Under the pieces are notes generated by a model. That model was not told the origin of the DNA. It did not search any database and saw nothing but the letters and a program-made list of their open reading frames with translations. Made by a program: the position numbers and the translations under genes. From NCBI RefSeq assembly GCF_000003605.2, contig NW_003120920.1:239381-291124 (forward strand): a stretch of 51,744 nucleotides of DNA. The letters run 5' to 3'. This DNA is from Saccoglossus kowalevskii. Lineage: Eukaryota > Hemichordata > Enteropneusta > Harrimaniidae. The number at the start of each line of letters is the position of its first letter. Position 1 is the first letter of the stretch. Shown here piece after piece: positions 41,801 through 47,724 of the stretch.

Positions 41801-43459
41801 CATAAAATTATAACCCTTAATTTATTGTAAATTGAAATGCAAGCCAGTTAATTAGCAACACACATTCAATTAAACAAAATAAAATATAAATCTTTTCAGG
41901 GAGTTTTGAAGATGTCAAAATAATATACATATAATTGCAGCAAACCAAGAGATTGCCTGGAGACAAAATAGCAATTATTTTCAAAAAGGTATTTGATGGC
42001 AGCATCTAGCTATCAATATGATATTATTTGACACCTAGTGTCACAGAATTGTTGCTATATCATTATTACATCCTTTCCCCATTAAATGGATGGCTCACAA
42101 AGTGCTGCCAGCCAATCAACGTTCACAATACTAACAAAATACCCAGCTGTCTTCTGCCTTTTCCAATTTACCTCCAAAATTCAAATACTTGAAGGCGATA
42201 GTTTTCATTCATTCTATGGCCTGTTGAAAAGAAGTCCCAAAATCGCATCAATTTTGCAAATATTAAAGCTACAATCATACCTTTCTAACAGGCCTGTTAT
42301 ACATTTCCTCGTATGCCATCTCATTATACATTCACATTAGCCATTCGCCTATACCCTGCTGCTATTGTTCAAGTAATAGCAACTTAAAAGATATTTGCTA
42401 CATTTTACCTTTATTTACATCCATTTGTGATAATTTGTAGCTTACCTGTGAACGATTGATGCCTTGATTAGGGCCCATCGGACTCATATTTTGATGATGT
42501 TGCTGCGTTCTTTGTGTGTTGCTCCACTGTTGTCCGTAAGCGACCGGTCCTCCACTCATGTTCATATTACTAACTTCCGGTCCTTTACCCATTCCCTGGC
42601 TATAATCGCTGGGATTTTGGTACGTGTTCGGGTACATCTGGTTTGGTTTCTGGCCTTGTAAAAGCTGTGAGAGTGTGGGCGCCTGTCCAGCGGAATGACT
42701 ACCACTACCACTTAGGTACCGTTGTTGTTGTTGCTGCTGCTGTGTCGTATTATAATGAGGAGTCATGTTAGAAGAGGAACTAGTCCGTGTATTAAGCCCG
42801 CCACTCATGGGTTTGGAAGAAGGGGGGTAACCCGTTCTTAAATTCCCTGCGCTGTCGTATTGATTATACTGCCCCATACCTACTGAGTGTTGTCCCATAT
42901 TCGGATTTGGACCCATGTTTTGAGGCGTATTTGTTGGCCCTGGACCGCCATGTTGTGTCTGATCCGCCATGTTATAGCTGTTTCTAACACTAGAACCTCC
43001 ACCACCACTATAATAACTGTTCGAAAACCCGCCATGTAGGCCGGGATTCGACATAGAATTCATGCTACGGTTAGAATCCATGAGTTGGTTAGGAATATTT
43101 GGTTCAAAACTGGGATTATTTGACATTGGGTACGGCTCCATTCTCGACTCGAACCCACTTTGTTCACAATTTCTGCCAACACTATCATGACCACCACCAT
43201 CTTGATTGTTGTTATTAGCCTTTGTGTGGGGAATTTCGCCCTGTTCGAGATTGGCAGGCGCTTCAATTTTCATTCGTTTACCCACCGTAGAACTGTCCGT
43301 TATACTGCCGACGATATTCTCCGGTGTATGATCGGTGTTTCCAGGACTTGGTCTAGCATTGAAATCCATCGAGTTAGTGTCCATCTCAGTTCCTGTCTGT
43401 CCTTGTGTGTTCATATCGCGTTCACAATTGACATTTGCAGCCACTTGAGCTGCCATCAT
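743..43459 (-). CDS. ARID1A: ARID1 (BAF250/osa) gene, 5' part: 13 coding exons
   Basis: This gene encodes the large ARID subunit of the BAF (SWI/SNF) chromatin remodelling complex, a nuclear protein that binds DNA with little sequence preference and helps recruit the remodeller to enhancers and promoters. Thirteen exons join without a frame break: 43459-42446, 35858-35643, 32774-32598, 26184-26083, 12104-11858, 11045-10935, 9344-9135, 8710-8051, 4421-4291, 3450-3298, 3148-3116, 1918-1742 and 959-743. They give about 1149 residues. Recognisable landmarks in order are PTLSQLLQG (about residue 257), SSQQRYPIPGQ, SMMPRPPSLP-DLAGAIDDLP, LRPSPSPVGSPAS, a QAAVMAAANTAQNRP block, and the ARID domain (about 1020-1130). 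The C-terminal BAF250_C region is outside the window. Vertebrate ARID1A and ARID1B are duplicates; this looks like the unduplicated invertebrate gene, so the symbol names the family rather than one paralogue. Exons are seen directly; function is from the family. Confidence 0.95.
960..1741 (-). other. ARID1 intron 12
   Basis: 782 bases, AT-rich, containing MITE copy 1. I see nothing else. Confidence 0.8.
1021..1165. mobile_element. Mariner-like MITE copy 1 (truncated)
   Basis: It begins TACTGTAAAATACTTAATTT and contains the family body (gctggaat, ttttcactgattt, tgatgagttgaatg, actgaatcattcctt). The right terminal repeat is truncated to a short cagta-like end. It lies in intron 12. Confidence 0.65.
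1742..1918 (-). CDS. ARID1A: ARID1 exon 12, first half of ARID domain (residues 1019-1077)
   Basis: The acceptor is gtattgcag|GCCAGG and the donor is GCTGAG|gtaagt. It is 177 nt, phase 0-0. It opens ARRLYKLCDDPARAPFLDKL and then VKFLEDRGEPIKKCPMMSNT, TLDLYKLYKCVKDKGGAAE. The pattern (R/K)LYxL, F(L/M)xxRGxPI, P, LDLY(K/R)LY and VKxxGG is the helix 1 to helix 4 signature of the ARID fold, which contacts DNA through the loop and helix that follow. The helix-2 tryptophan usual in family members (W-V/L-D-(R/K)) is replaced by phenylalanine here (PFLDKL). Confidence 0.96.
1946..2090. mobile_element. Mariner-like MITE copy 2, adjoining the ARID exon 12 acceptor
   Basis: A diverged copy with actgtaaaatattttatttc at its left end and internal ggaattaattttcgtgaaaa and ttgaatgtaaaatata. 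Its left end is only about 28 bases from the exon 12 acceptor, so it may supply part of the branch-point region. Confidence 0.5.
2165..2350. mobile_element. Degenerate MITE of the same family
   Basis: Fragments such as taattttcactgaat on the left and agcgaaaataaag on the right suggest an old copy of the CTGTAAAATAC family. The similarity is patchy. Confidence 0.35.
2788..2959. mobile_element. Mariner-like MITE copy 3 (both ends present)
   Basis: It starts TACTGTAAACTACTTTATTT and ends AATAAAGTATTTTACAGTA, an imperfect terminal inverted repeat bounded by TA. The body matches the other copies (tgttttgtaggaagtttatt, cactgaatcattccttcagc). Confidence 0.75.
3116..3148 (-). CDS. ARID1A: ARID1 exon 11, 33-nt microexon SSKPERPVNDQ (residues 1008-1018)
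   Basis: An acceptor tttactctag and a perfect donor CAG|gtaagaat enclose exactly 33 nt, read in phase 0 as SSKPERPVNDQ. It sits between two phase-0 neighbours, so including or skipping it keeps the frame. With it, the residues before the ARID domain read PQSP-SSKPERPVNDQ-ARRLYKL. The sequence evidence is the pair of good splice sites at this short distance and the matching phase; whether it is used in all transcripts is not known. Confidence 0.75.
3298..3450 (-). CDS. ARID1A: ARID1 exon 10 (residues 957-1007)
   Basis: The acceptor is ttttccacag|GATGAC and the donor is AGTCCG|gtgagtg. It is 153 nt, phase 0-0. It reads DDSVSRPSSPPIGLLGASPL and ends NPSPNSLPRTPQSP. It is a serine- and proline-rich linker leading towards the ARID domain, with several SP and TP sites. 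No domain is recognisable. Its place in the gene rests on phase, splice signals and open frame. Confidence 0.87.
3451..4290 (-). other. ARID1 intron 9, mostly minisatellite
   Basis: 840 bases, of which about 760 are a 29-bp minisatellite (own entry). Only some 30 bases separate the array from the exon 9 donor and about 55 from the exon 10 acceptor. Confidence 0.85.
3505..4262. repeat. 29-bp minisatellite (about 26 units)
   Basis: The unit, read on the plus strand, is caggcagtctccctaacaca followed by caacaaaaa, with a 29-base period in the regular centre and 25-29 bases at the edges. Two main variants alternate: ctccctaacacac and ctccttaccacac. On the transcript strand the second variant reads gtgtg|gtaagg, a good match to a splice donor. 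Confidence 0.95.
4291..4421 (-). CDS. ARID1A: ARID1 exon 9 (residues 913-956)
   Basis: The acceptor is gatttgcag|GCCCCGG and the donor is AATAAG|gtcagt. It is 131 nt, phase 1 in and 0 out. It reads GPGFTSVTQSITSPVSTSTV and ends KTSPAPVKEEPVQNK. VKEEP fits a sumoylation consensus (psi-K-x-E), which is an inference only. The donor gtcagt is suboptimal, and a minisatellite with reiterated gtaagg begins about 30 bases downstream of it. Confidence 0.9.
4422..8050 (-). other. ARID1 intron 8
   Basis: 3.6 kb of mainly AT-rich sequence. A plus-strand open stretch at 5074-5424 is listed under findings; it has no recognisable domain. Otherwise I see only short homopolymer runs and no repeats of note. 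Confidence 0.75.
8051..8710 (-). CDS. ARID1A: ARID1 exon 8 (residues 693-913)
   Basis: This is the second largest exon: 660 nt, phase 1 in and 1 out, acceptor tctctgcag|GTAATT and donor TCACCAG|gtacgt. It starts GNYPRPPLGGYNNQMNNYG, has an S-rich tract (GGFSSSSSGHMPPQTPP), then KGAQAAAQAAVMAAANTAQN followed by RP, then a Q/P-rich tail ending PATSMPTSPG. The alanine-rich block corresponds to the TQETAVAMHVAANSIQNRP helix of vertebrate ARID1A, a short conserved island between disordered stretches. An open frame continues past the donor in genomic DNA but the conserved content stops at it. Confidence 0.93.
8711..9134 (-). other. ARID1 intron 7
   Basis: 424 bases with a C12 run on the plus strand at 9051-9062 (G12 in the transcript), about 70 bases past the exon 7 donor. 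Nothing else is seen. Confidence 0.8.
9135..9344 (-). CDS. ARID1A: ARID1 exon 7, M/G/Q/Y-rich (residues 623-692)
   Basis: The acceptor is cactcgcag|GCTTAAAT and the donor is CAGCAAG|gtttgtc. It is 210 nt, phase 1 in and 1 out. It reads GLNQQMHGSMQGSGNQMVGS early and ends GPPTSGYQYNQQG; low-complexity sequence similar in composition to the same part of vertebrate ARID1 but without a firm residue-by-residue match. In the transcript strand there is a run of 18 G upstream of the acceptor and of 12 G downstream of the donor. The exon is symmetric, so skipping would keep the frame. Confidence 0.88.
9345..10934 (-). other. ARID1 intron 6
   Basis: 1590 bases. It holds a C18 run at 9399-9416 (G18 in the transcript) close to the exon 7 acceptor, and a (CAA)n microsatellite at 10867-10893 close to the exon 6 donor. 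The 10220-10400 stretch is less AT-rich than its surroundings but shows no gene. Confidence 0.75.
10867..10893. repeat. (CAA)n microsatellite
   Basis: Nine consecutive AAC/CAA triplets on the plus strand, about 40 bases inside the intron from the exon 6 donor. Confidence 0.95.
10935..11045 (-). CDS. ARID1A: ARID1 exon 6 (residues 586-623)
   Basis: The acceptor is cctctgtccag|GCAACCC and the donor is GAACGAG|gtgagtg. It is 111 nt, phase 1 in and 1 out. Joined to exon 5 it reads GNPMTPQPPNQMPPPSSQS, then EIVNHPSPMSTQERTMERG, which follows the vertebrate order GNQMPPRPP, QSDSIMHPSMN and IAQDRG. A (GTT)n tract in the transcript lies about 40 bases downstream of the donor. Confidence 0.93.
11046..11857 (-). 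other. ARID1 intron 5
   Basis: 812 bases of AT-rich sequence with normal splice ends. I see nothing else in it. Confidence 0.8.
11858..12104 (-). CDS. ARID1A: ARID1 exon 5, conserved DDLP/PSPVGSPAS block (residues 504-586)
   Basis: The acceptor is tctttgtag|GATCTT and the donor is TACAAG|gttggttt, a weaker donor than its neighbours. It enters in phase 0 and exits in phase 1 after 247 nt. It begins DLAGAIDDLPSGLE and contains NTPVQSPHVHPS and LRPSPSPVGSPASHISRSAS. The corresponding vertebrate stretch has DLSGSIDDLP, FSPHTSPHLP and RGPSPSPVGSPAS, so this is the best conserved part of the protein N-terminal to the ARID domain. The many SP dipeptides suggest proline-directed phosphorylation (inference). 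Confidence 0.95.
12475..12497. repeat. Poly-G run (23 bases)
   Basis: An uninterrupted run of 23 G on the plus strand (C in the transcript), about 370 bases upstream of the exon 5 acceptor. Its true length is uncertain in any assembly. Confidence 0.9.
14387..14592. repeat. Two-copy tandem duplication, 100-bp unit
   Basis: acaagaactaagaaaa followed by gcaacaataaattaacc occurs at 14387 and again at 14487, with similar tails (ttatttcctgctaacc and ttttttcctgcaaacc). The second copy carries a 21-base T run (14559-14579). Confidence 0.8.
14684..14824. mobile_element. GC-rich MITE with about 30-bp terminal inverted repeats
   Basis: The left end aatgttaaag-agcggcggtcgtcgcacagc and the right end gcggtgtgcgacgaccaccg-cgctttaacatt are inverted complements with a few mismatches. 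The whole is 141 bp, far richer in CpG than its surroundings, and has no coding capacity. I could not settle the target-site duplication, so the superfamily is open. Confidence 0.7.
16095..16470 (-). promoter_or_regulatory. Candidate internal promoter or enhancer: two octamer-TATA modules
   Basis: On the minus strand ATGCAAATGA is followed, 7-9 bases on, by TTATAAAT, at 16150-16124 and again at 16465-16441. The surrounding 450 bases are more complex and GC-richer than the intron. A donor-like gtaagtatc lies at 16046 on the same strand, about 80 bases past the first TATA-like site. The motifs are seen; promoter activity is inference. Confidence 0.35.
18630..18990 (+). mobile_element. Degenerate tandem-core element, family 2
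   Basis: About two diverged units of the family found complete at 32989-33820: gaacaaatctgagataagtc, caattggacttgcagttttc, and ccaaaattagagaat recur. It ends with an (AAAC)n microsatellite (18902-18925) in place of the ACG repeat and a decayed end. Confidence 0.55.
20568..22000. repeat. 38-bp satellite array (about 38 units)
   Basis: The unit is catacagactttgcatgtca then gccatgtgttgtaatcga, 38 bases, in head-to-tail order with about 5-15% divergence and a few one-base or unit-length irregularities (for example 21308-21330). Because 38 is not divisible by three, all frames cycle and meet stops; it is not coding. Confidence 0.97.
22505..22660. repeat. Dispersed repeat, copy shared with 51550-51705
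   Basis: ccatcatcaaatgtgtac, cacattattaagtgtggaaa and gtgtcactatgact occur in the same order and spacing at 51565-51670. Family unknown. Confidence 0.65.
23568..24067. other. Assembly gap, 500 N
   Basis: Exactly 500 N, a conventional placeholder length, so the true size is unknown. Open frames drawn through it are artefacts. The right flank is inside a tandem-core mobile element, which probably caused the gap. Confidence 0.99.
24068..24243 (+). mobile_element. Tandem-core element family 2, right end (truncated by the gap)
   Basis: The last unit, an (ACG)n tract, tcactcatatgataagctcc and the terminal hairpin agctccgct-cgac-aaa-gtcg-ac-agcggagct at 24213-24243. It is nearly identical to the right end of the complete copy at 33650-33820, so it is recent. 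The rest lies in the gap. Confidence 0.8.
24758..25235. repeat. 31-bp tandem repeat (about 15 units)
   Basis: The unit is acataaggaggaaccaatca followed by cagtatgtgtt, 31 bases. Variants acataagg and acaaaaag lie in separate blocks (left and right), and units become shorter at the right edge. Three frames cycle, so the apparent open frames are not coding. Confidence 0.95.
26083..26184 (-). CDS. ARID1A: ARID1 exon 4 (residues 470-503)
   Basis: This 102-nt exon (34 codons, phase 0-0) has the acceptor ttttttcag|CCTTCC and the donor TTACCA|gtaagt. It reads PSSVLSGGLAQQSMLPSLPN followed by QQEDSMMPRPPSLP. The end of the exon runs straight into DLAGAIDDLP of exon 5, reproducing the QED...RPSSLPDLSGSIDDLP motif of vertebrate ARID1A across the 14-kb intron. 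That cross-intron match is strong evidence that exons 4 and 5 are neighbours and that no coding exon is hidden in the gap. Confidence 0.93.
27581..27792. mobile_element. Mariner-like MITE copy 4 (intact ends)
   Basis: It starts TACTGTAGAATACTTTATTT and ends AATAAAGTATTCCACAGTA, 212 bp, with further internal inverted complementarity (ttggaatttattttcgct against agcgaaaattaattcc). TA bounds both ends, as expected for Tc1/mariner-type target duplication. Confidence 0.8.
29222..31600. repeat. 89-bp satellite array (about 26 units)
   Basis: Units recur every 89 bases (cgcgcataat at 29222, 29311, 29400). Each contains catgaaccaacctatttatc, the 12-base palindrome ATACTGCAGTAT, and caataattaacgcaatctct. 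Two variant groups (gtagtagtgcac and gtaatagtacac) are interspersed. Non-coding; 89 is not divisible by three. Confidence 0.97.
31615..31930. mobile_element. Compound mariner-like MITE (copy 5 plus a second joined copy)
   Basis: A full copy runs from TACTGTGAAATACTTTTTCG (31615) to AAAGTATTCTACAGTA (31790). At that final TA a second copy begins with ctttattttcactgg and ends near agtattttacaaaag. The second lacks its outermost left bases, so it looks like a tail-joined or nested pair. Confidence 0.7.
32598..32774 (-). CDS. ARID1A: ARID1 exon 3, Q/P-rich (residues 411-469)
   Basis: The acceptor is gccttcttag|ATGCCTCC and the donor is GGACAG|gtgagaat; phase is 0 at both ends. The 59 codons are almost entirely Q, P, Y and G: an opening MPPNYPQQGQQMGYPQ, glutamine runs, a run of eight prolines, then QQQQQWSQQQGQPPVAGQ. 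The vertebrate proteins have a similar Y/Q/P-rich tract here, of prion-like composition. An (AT)n microsatellite lies just upstream of the branch point and polypyrimidine region. Repeat-rich codons make this exon prone to length variation. Confidence 0.88.
32796..32826. repeat. (AT)n microsatellite
   Basis: About 15 AT dinucleotides, ending some 20 bases from the exon 3 acceptor on its intron side. Confidence 0.95.
32989..33820 (+). mobile_element. HINE/pearl-like element, family 2, complete copy (832 bp)
   Basis: It begins with AGCTCCGCTGT and ends with its near-exact inverse (ACAGCAGAGCT), an 11-base terminal inverted repeat. Inside are one shortened unit and units with an exact 157-base period (attgaag or its variant at 33161, 33318, 33475, 33632), then an (ACG)n tract and a terminal hairpin at 33790-33820. 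There is no coding capacity. Tandem core, microsatellite, short TIR and a 3' hairpin are the marks of HINE/pearl elements mobilised by Helentron-type Helitrons; I infer the class from architecture only. Confidence 0.8.
35643..35858 (-). CDS. ARID1A: ARID1 exon 2 (residues 339-410)
   Basis: The acceptor is ttcttcag|ATGGGTGG and the donor is CAACAG|gtaagac; phase is 0 at both ends. The 72 codons begin MGGMMEMQKRQQSGYMM and contain SSQQRYPIPGQHRSQHG and QHSQYTQQQ. These line up with the PQRYP...QGRAQSA...YTQQ stretch of vertebrate ARID1A, which supports membership of the gene despite low complexity. The exon begins exactly with an ATG codon and is symmetric, so it could be skipped or, in a transcript starting in intron 1, supply a start codon; neither is shown by the sequence. 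Confidence 0.9.
35950..35990 (+). mobile_element. Fragment of tandem-core family 2
   Basis: caattaggcttgtggttttc followed by aagaagtag matches the core unit (catttaggcttgtagttttc, aagaagaagtcg). It lies about 90 bases upstream of the exon 2 acceptor. Confidence 0.5.
36640..37060. promoter_or_regulatory. Candidate intronic enhancer
   Basis: This stretch is richer in GC and less repetitive than the rest of intron 1. It contains ataattagcat (homeodomain-type TAATTA), gaggtcacc, and ATTTACATAACAAAGG at 36788-36803, which resembles the Oct-Sox composite ATTTGCATAACAATG with the usual zero spacing. Regulatory function is inference. Confidence 0.3.
40860..40985 (+). mobile_element. LINE/SINE-like 3' tail
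   Basis: taggttcccctgtaggatta followed by (ATAA)n is typical of 3' ends of CR1- or RTE-like non-LTR retrotransposons with a short tandem tail. No coding part is left. Confidence 0.45.
41454..41655. mobile_element. Mariner-like MITE copy 6
   Basis: It begins TACTGTAAAATACTTTATTT and ends aaataaagtattgtacaata. The body is closest to copy 5 (ttttcactgatttttgatga, aatgtaaaatatagg). 202 bp. Confidence 0.8.
42446..43459 (-). CDS. ARID1A: ARID1 exon 1 (initiator ATG, residues 1-338)
   Basis: This is the first coding exon. The start is the first ATG after an in-frame TAA at 43517-43519, and a second ATG follows at once. The donor is CAG|gtaag at 42445, phase 0. The protein is low complexity, rich in N, S, G, M, P and Q. 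It carries a basic stretch GKRMKIEAP near residue 60 that could serve as a nuclear localisation signal (inference), a run of seven or eight glutamines near residue 240, and the block APTLSQLLQG followed by a DYSQGMGKG sequence. The last two correspond to PTLNQLL and a DYSGG...GKG stretch in vertebrate ARID1A/B and anchor the identification. The exon lies in CpG-rich DNA at the promoter end. Confidence 0.93.
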
Positions 43460-45196
43460 AGCGAACGGTAATCCCGACTGAACACTGCTGTGGAAGCAGC
43501 GATCAGGTACCCAGACTTACTCGGAGACGAAACATAGGTGTTACGGACCGGGCTTATAGGCAGTCTACACACGTGTTTTTGGTAAGCGAGCAGAGAATAA
43601 CAGAAAGTTAGTCTGCCATCAGCATGGCCTTATCACACGCTATACTATTATGGCGCTCTTTTGAGGCGGACGACATCACACGTTTTCATATTGCAAAATT
43701 CATACGCTAGACTCGTTCTATGTTCCCAGCGAAAGATTGGTGCGTTGGCTTAATTGCGTGACTTCACTTGCAATATAACGCTGAAACTTATTTCAATGCT
43801 CCTGGGCGATCGCTCGCTTCGAGGAAGCACCCAACTCTTTATTTTATGGGGGATTATATTTTGCGTGTTCTCCAGAATACAACATTCCATGGCGGTCGCT
43901 CGTCTAAGGCATTCTTTTCAAAGCTGTTTTTCTATTAGCTCTTCCTGCTTCATCCCGCCGGGAACACCTTTACTAATAAATATTTTTCACTCACGAAAAA
44001 AAAATCCGAGACGTATTCTGAAATAGAGAAACTATTTTAAAACCACACATCAGGCCATCCTCTACTTTTTTTAGGTGACGAGTATTTTTTTACACTAGAA
44101 CTGGTTTCCAGGGGGAGGTAATTACAACAGCATCAGATGCCAGATTACCAGAGCGTAATTATAGGTTGACGTCAGCCGAGCCGAATTTCATTTCTGTCTT
44201 TGTTCCCAGATCCGCACTCAGCGTTCTCATTATTTATTCACTTAATATGTTATATTGCGATTGCCCTTACATATACTCATTTAGTCCGCCCAAATCAACA
44301 CACTGAGTTCTATCACAGATTTTTCTTTCTACGTGGCCACTGCCTTCGTGGCAGAAATATTGAGACAAATGTCTGTTTGGTTATCTGAACTGTGATCTGA
44401 AATACGATACGCTACAACAAACAGATCTCATATCCACGCACGAAAACTTCATTTACTACTTTCCCAGAAACACATCCGATATGAAAACTCGACCGAAAAA
44501 GTTTCCATCGCTAGCTCGATGATTTACGCTGTATGAAATACATGCTAGGGCTTTTTTTCTCGATTCGAAAAAGAAAATTGGCCTTTATAACCTAGCTGGC
44601 AACGAGTTGTCAAGGGGCAAACAGGGGTTACCTATTTGCCATGGGAGACAATGTTAAAATTGAAGTGTCATATTGACGTTCGTTATGAGTCCCTTCGTAC
44701 CGATCGCCTTCAAATACCTCGCGTCCCAATATTCGCGTCGATTTCTATCAGAACTCAACTCTAAATGGCTGTGTTAATATTTTCTAGTTAAAATTTTAGA
44801 ATTAATTTTTCTAAAAAACGTCGTCTGCTCCATTTCTCTGACATTTTCCTACGTAGGGCCTCAAATCATCACTTGATATGCTGAAATCAAGAGTTAAACT
44901 TTTCCGCGAGGTTTTTTTAATTTTTAGGGGACAGCACAAAAAATCGCCCTTCATGTTTTCTATAAATTTAGCTACCGGCGGTCAATATTGAAAGCGTGAA
45001 ATATTTTTTTTCGTTATATATTCGAAGTGCTCGTCGTTTCACTATTTTGTGTGCGCGGTACTTGCTCACAACAAGCAGACGACCAGACTAGCCAGCGACA
45101 GAGGCTGTTCTGAGCAGCGCCCTCATTTGAGAAGGGGGTAATTTTGGTGATGTTTAACATTTGGACAGCGGAGACGCGCATGCAAAGGTTGGCCCG
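43460..45196. promoter_or_regulatory. CpG-rich, probably bidirectional promoter region
   Basis: CpG dinucleotides are frequent from about 42,700 to 45,450 and sparse elsewhere, as at an unmethylated promoter. It lies between the divergent ARID1 start (43459, minus) and the plus-strand exon (45197). A full CRE palindrome TGACGTCA is at 44167-44174 and a CRE-like TGACGTAA at 45505-45512. I see no convincing TATA box at a useful position, and transcription starts and 5' UTR exons cannot be placed by eye. Confidence 0.6.
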
Positions 45197-45397
45197 ATGA
45201 TAATTAAGTCTATCAGCGGTGGACAGTCATTAAGAATCAAGATGTCTGTGTTTTCGATACTGTCTGCGTTACCGGTACTCGGGTTCACACTGTGGTTTCT
45301 GTTTTTCCGAAGAGTGACCAGGACATCGCCGAAGCCGATAGTAAAGCGGGAGAAGGGACAACCAGTCTATCCTATCGAGTACAACTTGACCAGTCGG
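45197..45397 (+). CDS. Candidate first exon of an unrecognised single-pass membrane protein
   Basis: An open frame starts at ATG 45197 (MIIKSISGGQSLRIK) with a second in-frame ATG at 45242 (MSVFSILSALPVLGF), and an in-frame TAA lies upstream at 45155-45157. It ends at a strong donor CGG|gtaaga after 45397, phase 0. From the second ATG the protein has a hydrophobic segment SILSALPVLGFTLWFLFF, then a basic RRVTRTSPKPIVKREKG and PVYPIEYNLTSR. That is the pattern of an N-terminal signal anchor with a cytosolic basic flank. I do not recognise the family and cannot place the next exon with confidence. The CpG-rich head-to-head position supports a real gene. Confidence 0.5.
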
Positions 45398-45603
45398 GTA
45401 AGACCGGGGCTGGGTGACCCCTGACCCCAACCCCTATCAGTTAGAATTCACGACACTGCATCTAAAAATGTTGCACCAAAGACACCGGCGTGCTTATTAG
45501 CTGGTGACGTAATTAGAATAATTCCGAATTGTCGTTGATGATGGTGTTCGTTATCACGTTTAAAAAGGTCACGGGGTCAAAAGTTACACGGTCAGACATG
45601 TGG

Positions 45604-45690
45604 AATAATAATAATAACTTTATTGTTATCAAATCTCTTTTGAGATATAGATAAAATTACAATACAGAATAAAATCATGATAATAAAAAA
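45604..45690 (-). mobile_element. Retroelement 3' tail, antisense
   Basis: On the minus strand the sequence reads tctcaaaagagatttgataa, caataaagttatt and (ATT)n, a common 3' end of non-LTR retroelements or SINEs in marine invertebrates. Only the tail is recognisable. Confidence 0.45.
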
Positions 45691-47724
45691 GTAAAAACAA
45701 AAATAGTGTAAACTATTAAAACATCTGGATTAAGTCTTATTAAGTCAAATCAACCAATCGCAGTGCATTAGCAGAATCGTGGATCTTCCAACCCCAGAAT
45801 GAACAGCTTTCTTTCATTCTTTGTTACCATGAGTGCCTATGACATTTGTACATAGATTAAAGGCCTAGGTATACTATAAATATGCTCCTAAATAATCGGG
45901 ATTATTTCCTTGCTTGTCTAGCTGTAGTAAACAGCTCCAGCCAAGCTCCCGTAAAAACGCGTTTTCTCAAACTTACAGGTCTATTTAAATTATGTCGTGC
46001 CAAAGTGGATGCATGTGACTATGAATATCACAGCAGTGACTGTGTGTAGTATTTATGACAATAAATAGTGTACGAACTGAGATTTTGGCGGATAAAAGTA
46101 AAAAACATAAACACTTGCCCGGGGCAAGGGAATTGGGCCTTTAAGTAACTTGCATCAGATTACACTTTTTATGTTGACACCTACTTTTTTTTTGCTTCTG
46201 AACTCTGCAGTATCCATGTGTAAAGATGAGTTATCCTGACAAAACATTAGTGGCGTTCACATTAGAGTTCTCAGCACGTGCCAAGATTTAGGGCCGAGTT
46301 GACACGTGCTGAACTTGTTTATGAACAGTTGGGATGAAGTCGACATATGCCGAAAAAAACTCGGTAACGATAGATGCCAGTCACCGAAACTCGGCACAAA
46401 CTAAAATTGCGCTTTTGGTGGTGAATTTAAATAACACACAGTATACTGGTTCATACAAGTATGACACTAGAACAGAGGAAAGTGCAGCTATATATGGTCA
46501 GATGCTGTAGTGACCAATGCAAACTGTCAGCAGCGACGAATATTTTTTTTCCTGAAAAATTCCACCCAGTACTTGGGATGGTACTTAATTTTTCTAAATT
46601 GGGCCAATTAAAAAAAATATTTATGCCTTTTTTTCGATGACAAAAAAAAAGTACAATCTTTGATTAGAAGTAAACGTCTTGTAAATGCACAAATTTGGGC
46701 TCAAAACGACAAAATCTCCCACATAAAATCCGTATCCCCCGCATGTTAGCCTGTAGTGTAATAGCCTCCGCTGGAGAGGGCGGGGAAGTCATAATGCATG
46801 GTCAATGGGAACAGAGTTTGTCAGCTTAGGTAGTACATACAATAAAGTTTTTAAGTCATCTGATTGTATTTGCTTTGATGTTTTGTAATTATGATGTTTT
46901 GTTTCTTGCTTTTCGCTAGCAATGATGGCCACACCAGAGAAACTTGATCAATGCAGCTGCCCGGCCAATGCATTTTTTTGACATGTGGCAGAATGCAAAT
47001 CGAGAAAATTATTGTCCTTGCAACTGATCAAATTTCGCAGAATGCTTCACCATTGTACTAATTGGCTGGAAAGTTTTTGAACAGAGAAATTTAAAGTATA
47101 TTGCTAGAAATGTTGTTGTCCATTTATATTCCTATTACAAGGGATAGTGAAAAGTTAACATATACACCAGTAAGAGCACATTTTAGAAGCAAGGGAACAA
47201 TTTATCGGCCATTTTGGAAATTGTATTTTTATTTGAGAGATAAGAGTATGTACTGCTGCAACTGCAACGATATGAAAAAATTATTGTTTTTCGAATCTTC
47301 TTTGCCATTCATGTGCATGATGACTCAAAATAAATACTATAATAGCAAATGGATATAATTTTACAATAGCAATTATCAACATCATATGCGTATTGTTTTC
47401 TACGTTTGGGTCAAATAACAGATTGACGAATGATGGCGTAATTTTGGCCTGAGCCGAATGTGTCTCAAGTGGGTCCTGACTAACGTGAACGCAACTGCTG
47501 TAATCCCCCTGAAAACACAAAGGATTAAAAATGTTGGCACGTGCCAAGATGCTGTAATATGAACGTAGAAAGTGAGTCAATAGAAAATAATACATTGACT
47601 TCTGTGCGTGCGTCCGTGTGGCTTTGTGTCCATGCATGCGTCTGGACCTATATCTTAGACATGCATGGACCTATTACATTAAAACGTCACACATACATCA
47701 TACTTAATATTATACATATGCACA

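Larger units (their letters stand above)
35859..42445 (-). other. ARID1 intron 1
   Basis: 6.6 kb first intron. It contains a more complex 36640-37060 stretch (possible enhancer), a LINE-like 3' tail (40900-40985) and a MITE (41454-41655). First introns often hold regulatory elements; the remainder is AT-rich with nothing I recognise. Confidence 0.75.

Noticed and set aside
43160-43471. 103-codon plus-strand frame opposite exon 1
   Set aside because: Antisense shadow of ARID1 exon 1, with no splice or family support.
43485-43525. A tiny 5' UTR intron just upstream of the ARID1 start
   Set aside because: A gtaagt and a cttccacag occur, but the distance is only about 40 bases, too short for a normal intron.
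46207-46290. Possible second exon of the plus-strand gene after an acceptor at 46206 (YPCVKMSYPDKTLVAF...)
   Set aside because: The frame is short and ends in a stop inside the E-box inverted repeat, with no resemblance to a known protein; too weak to annotate.
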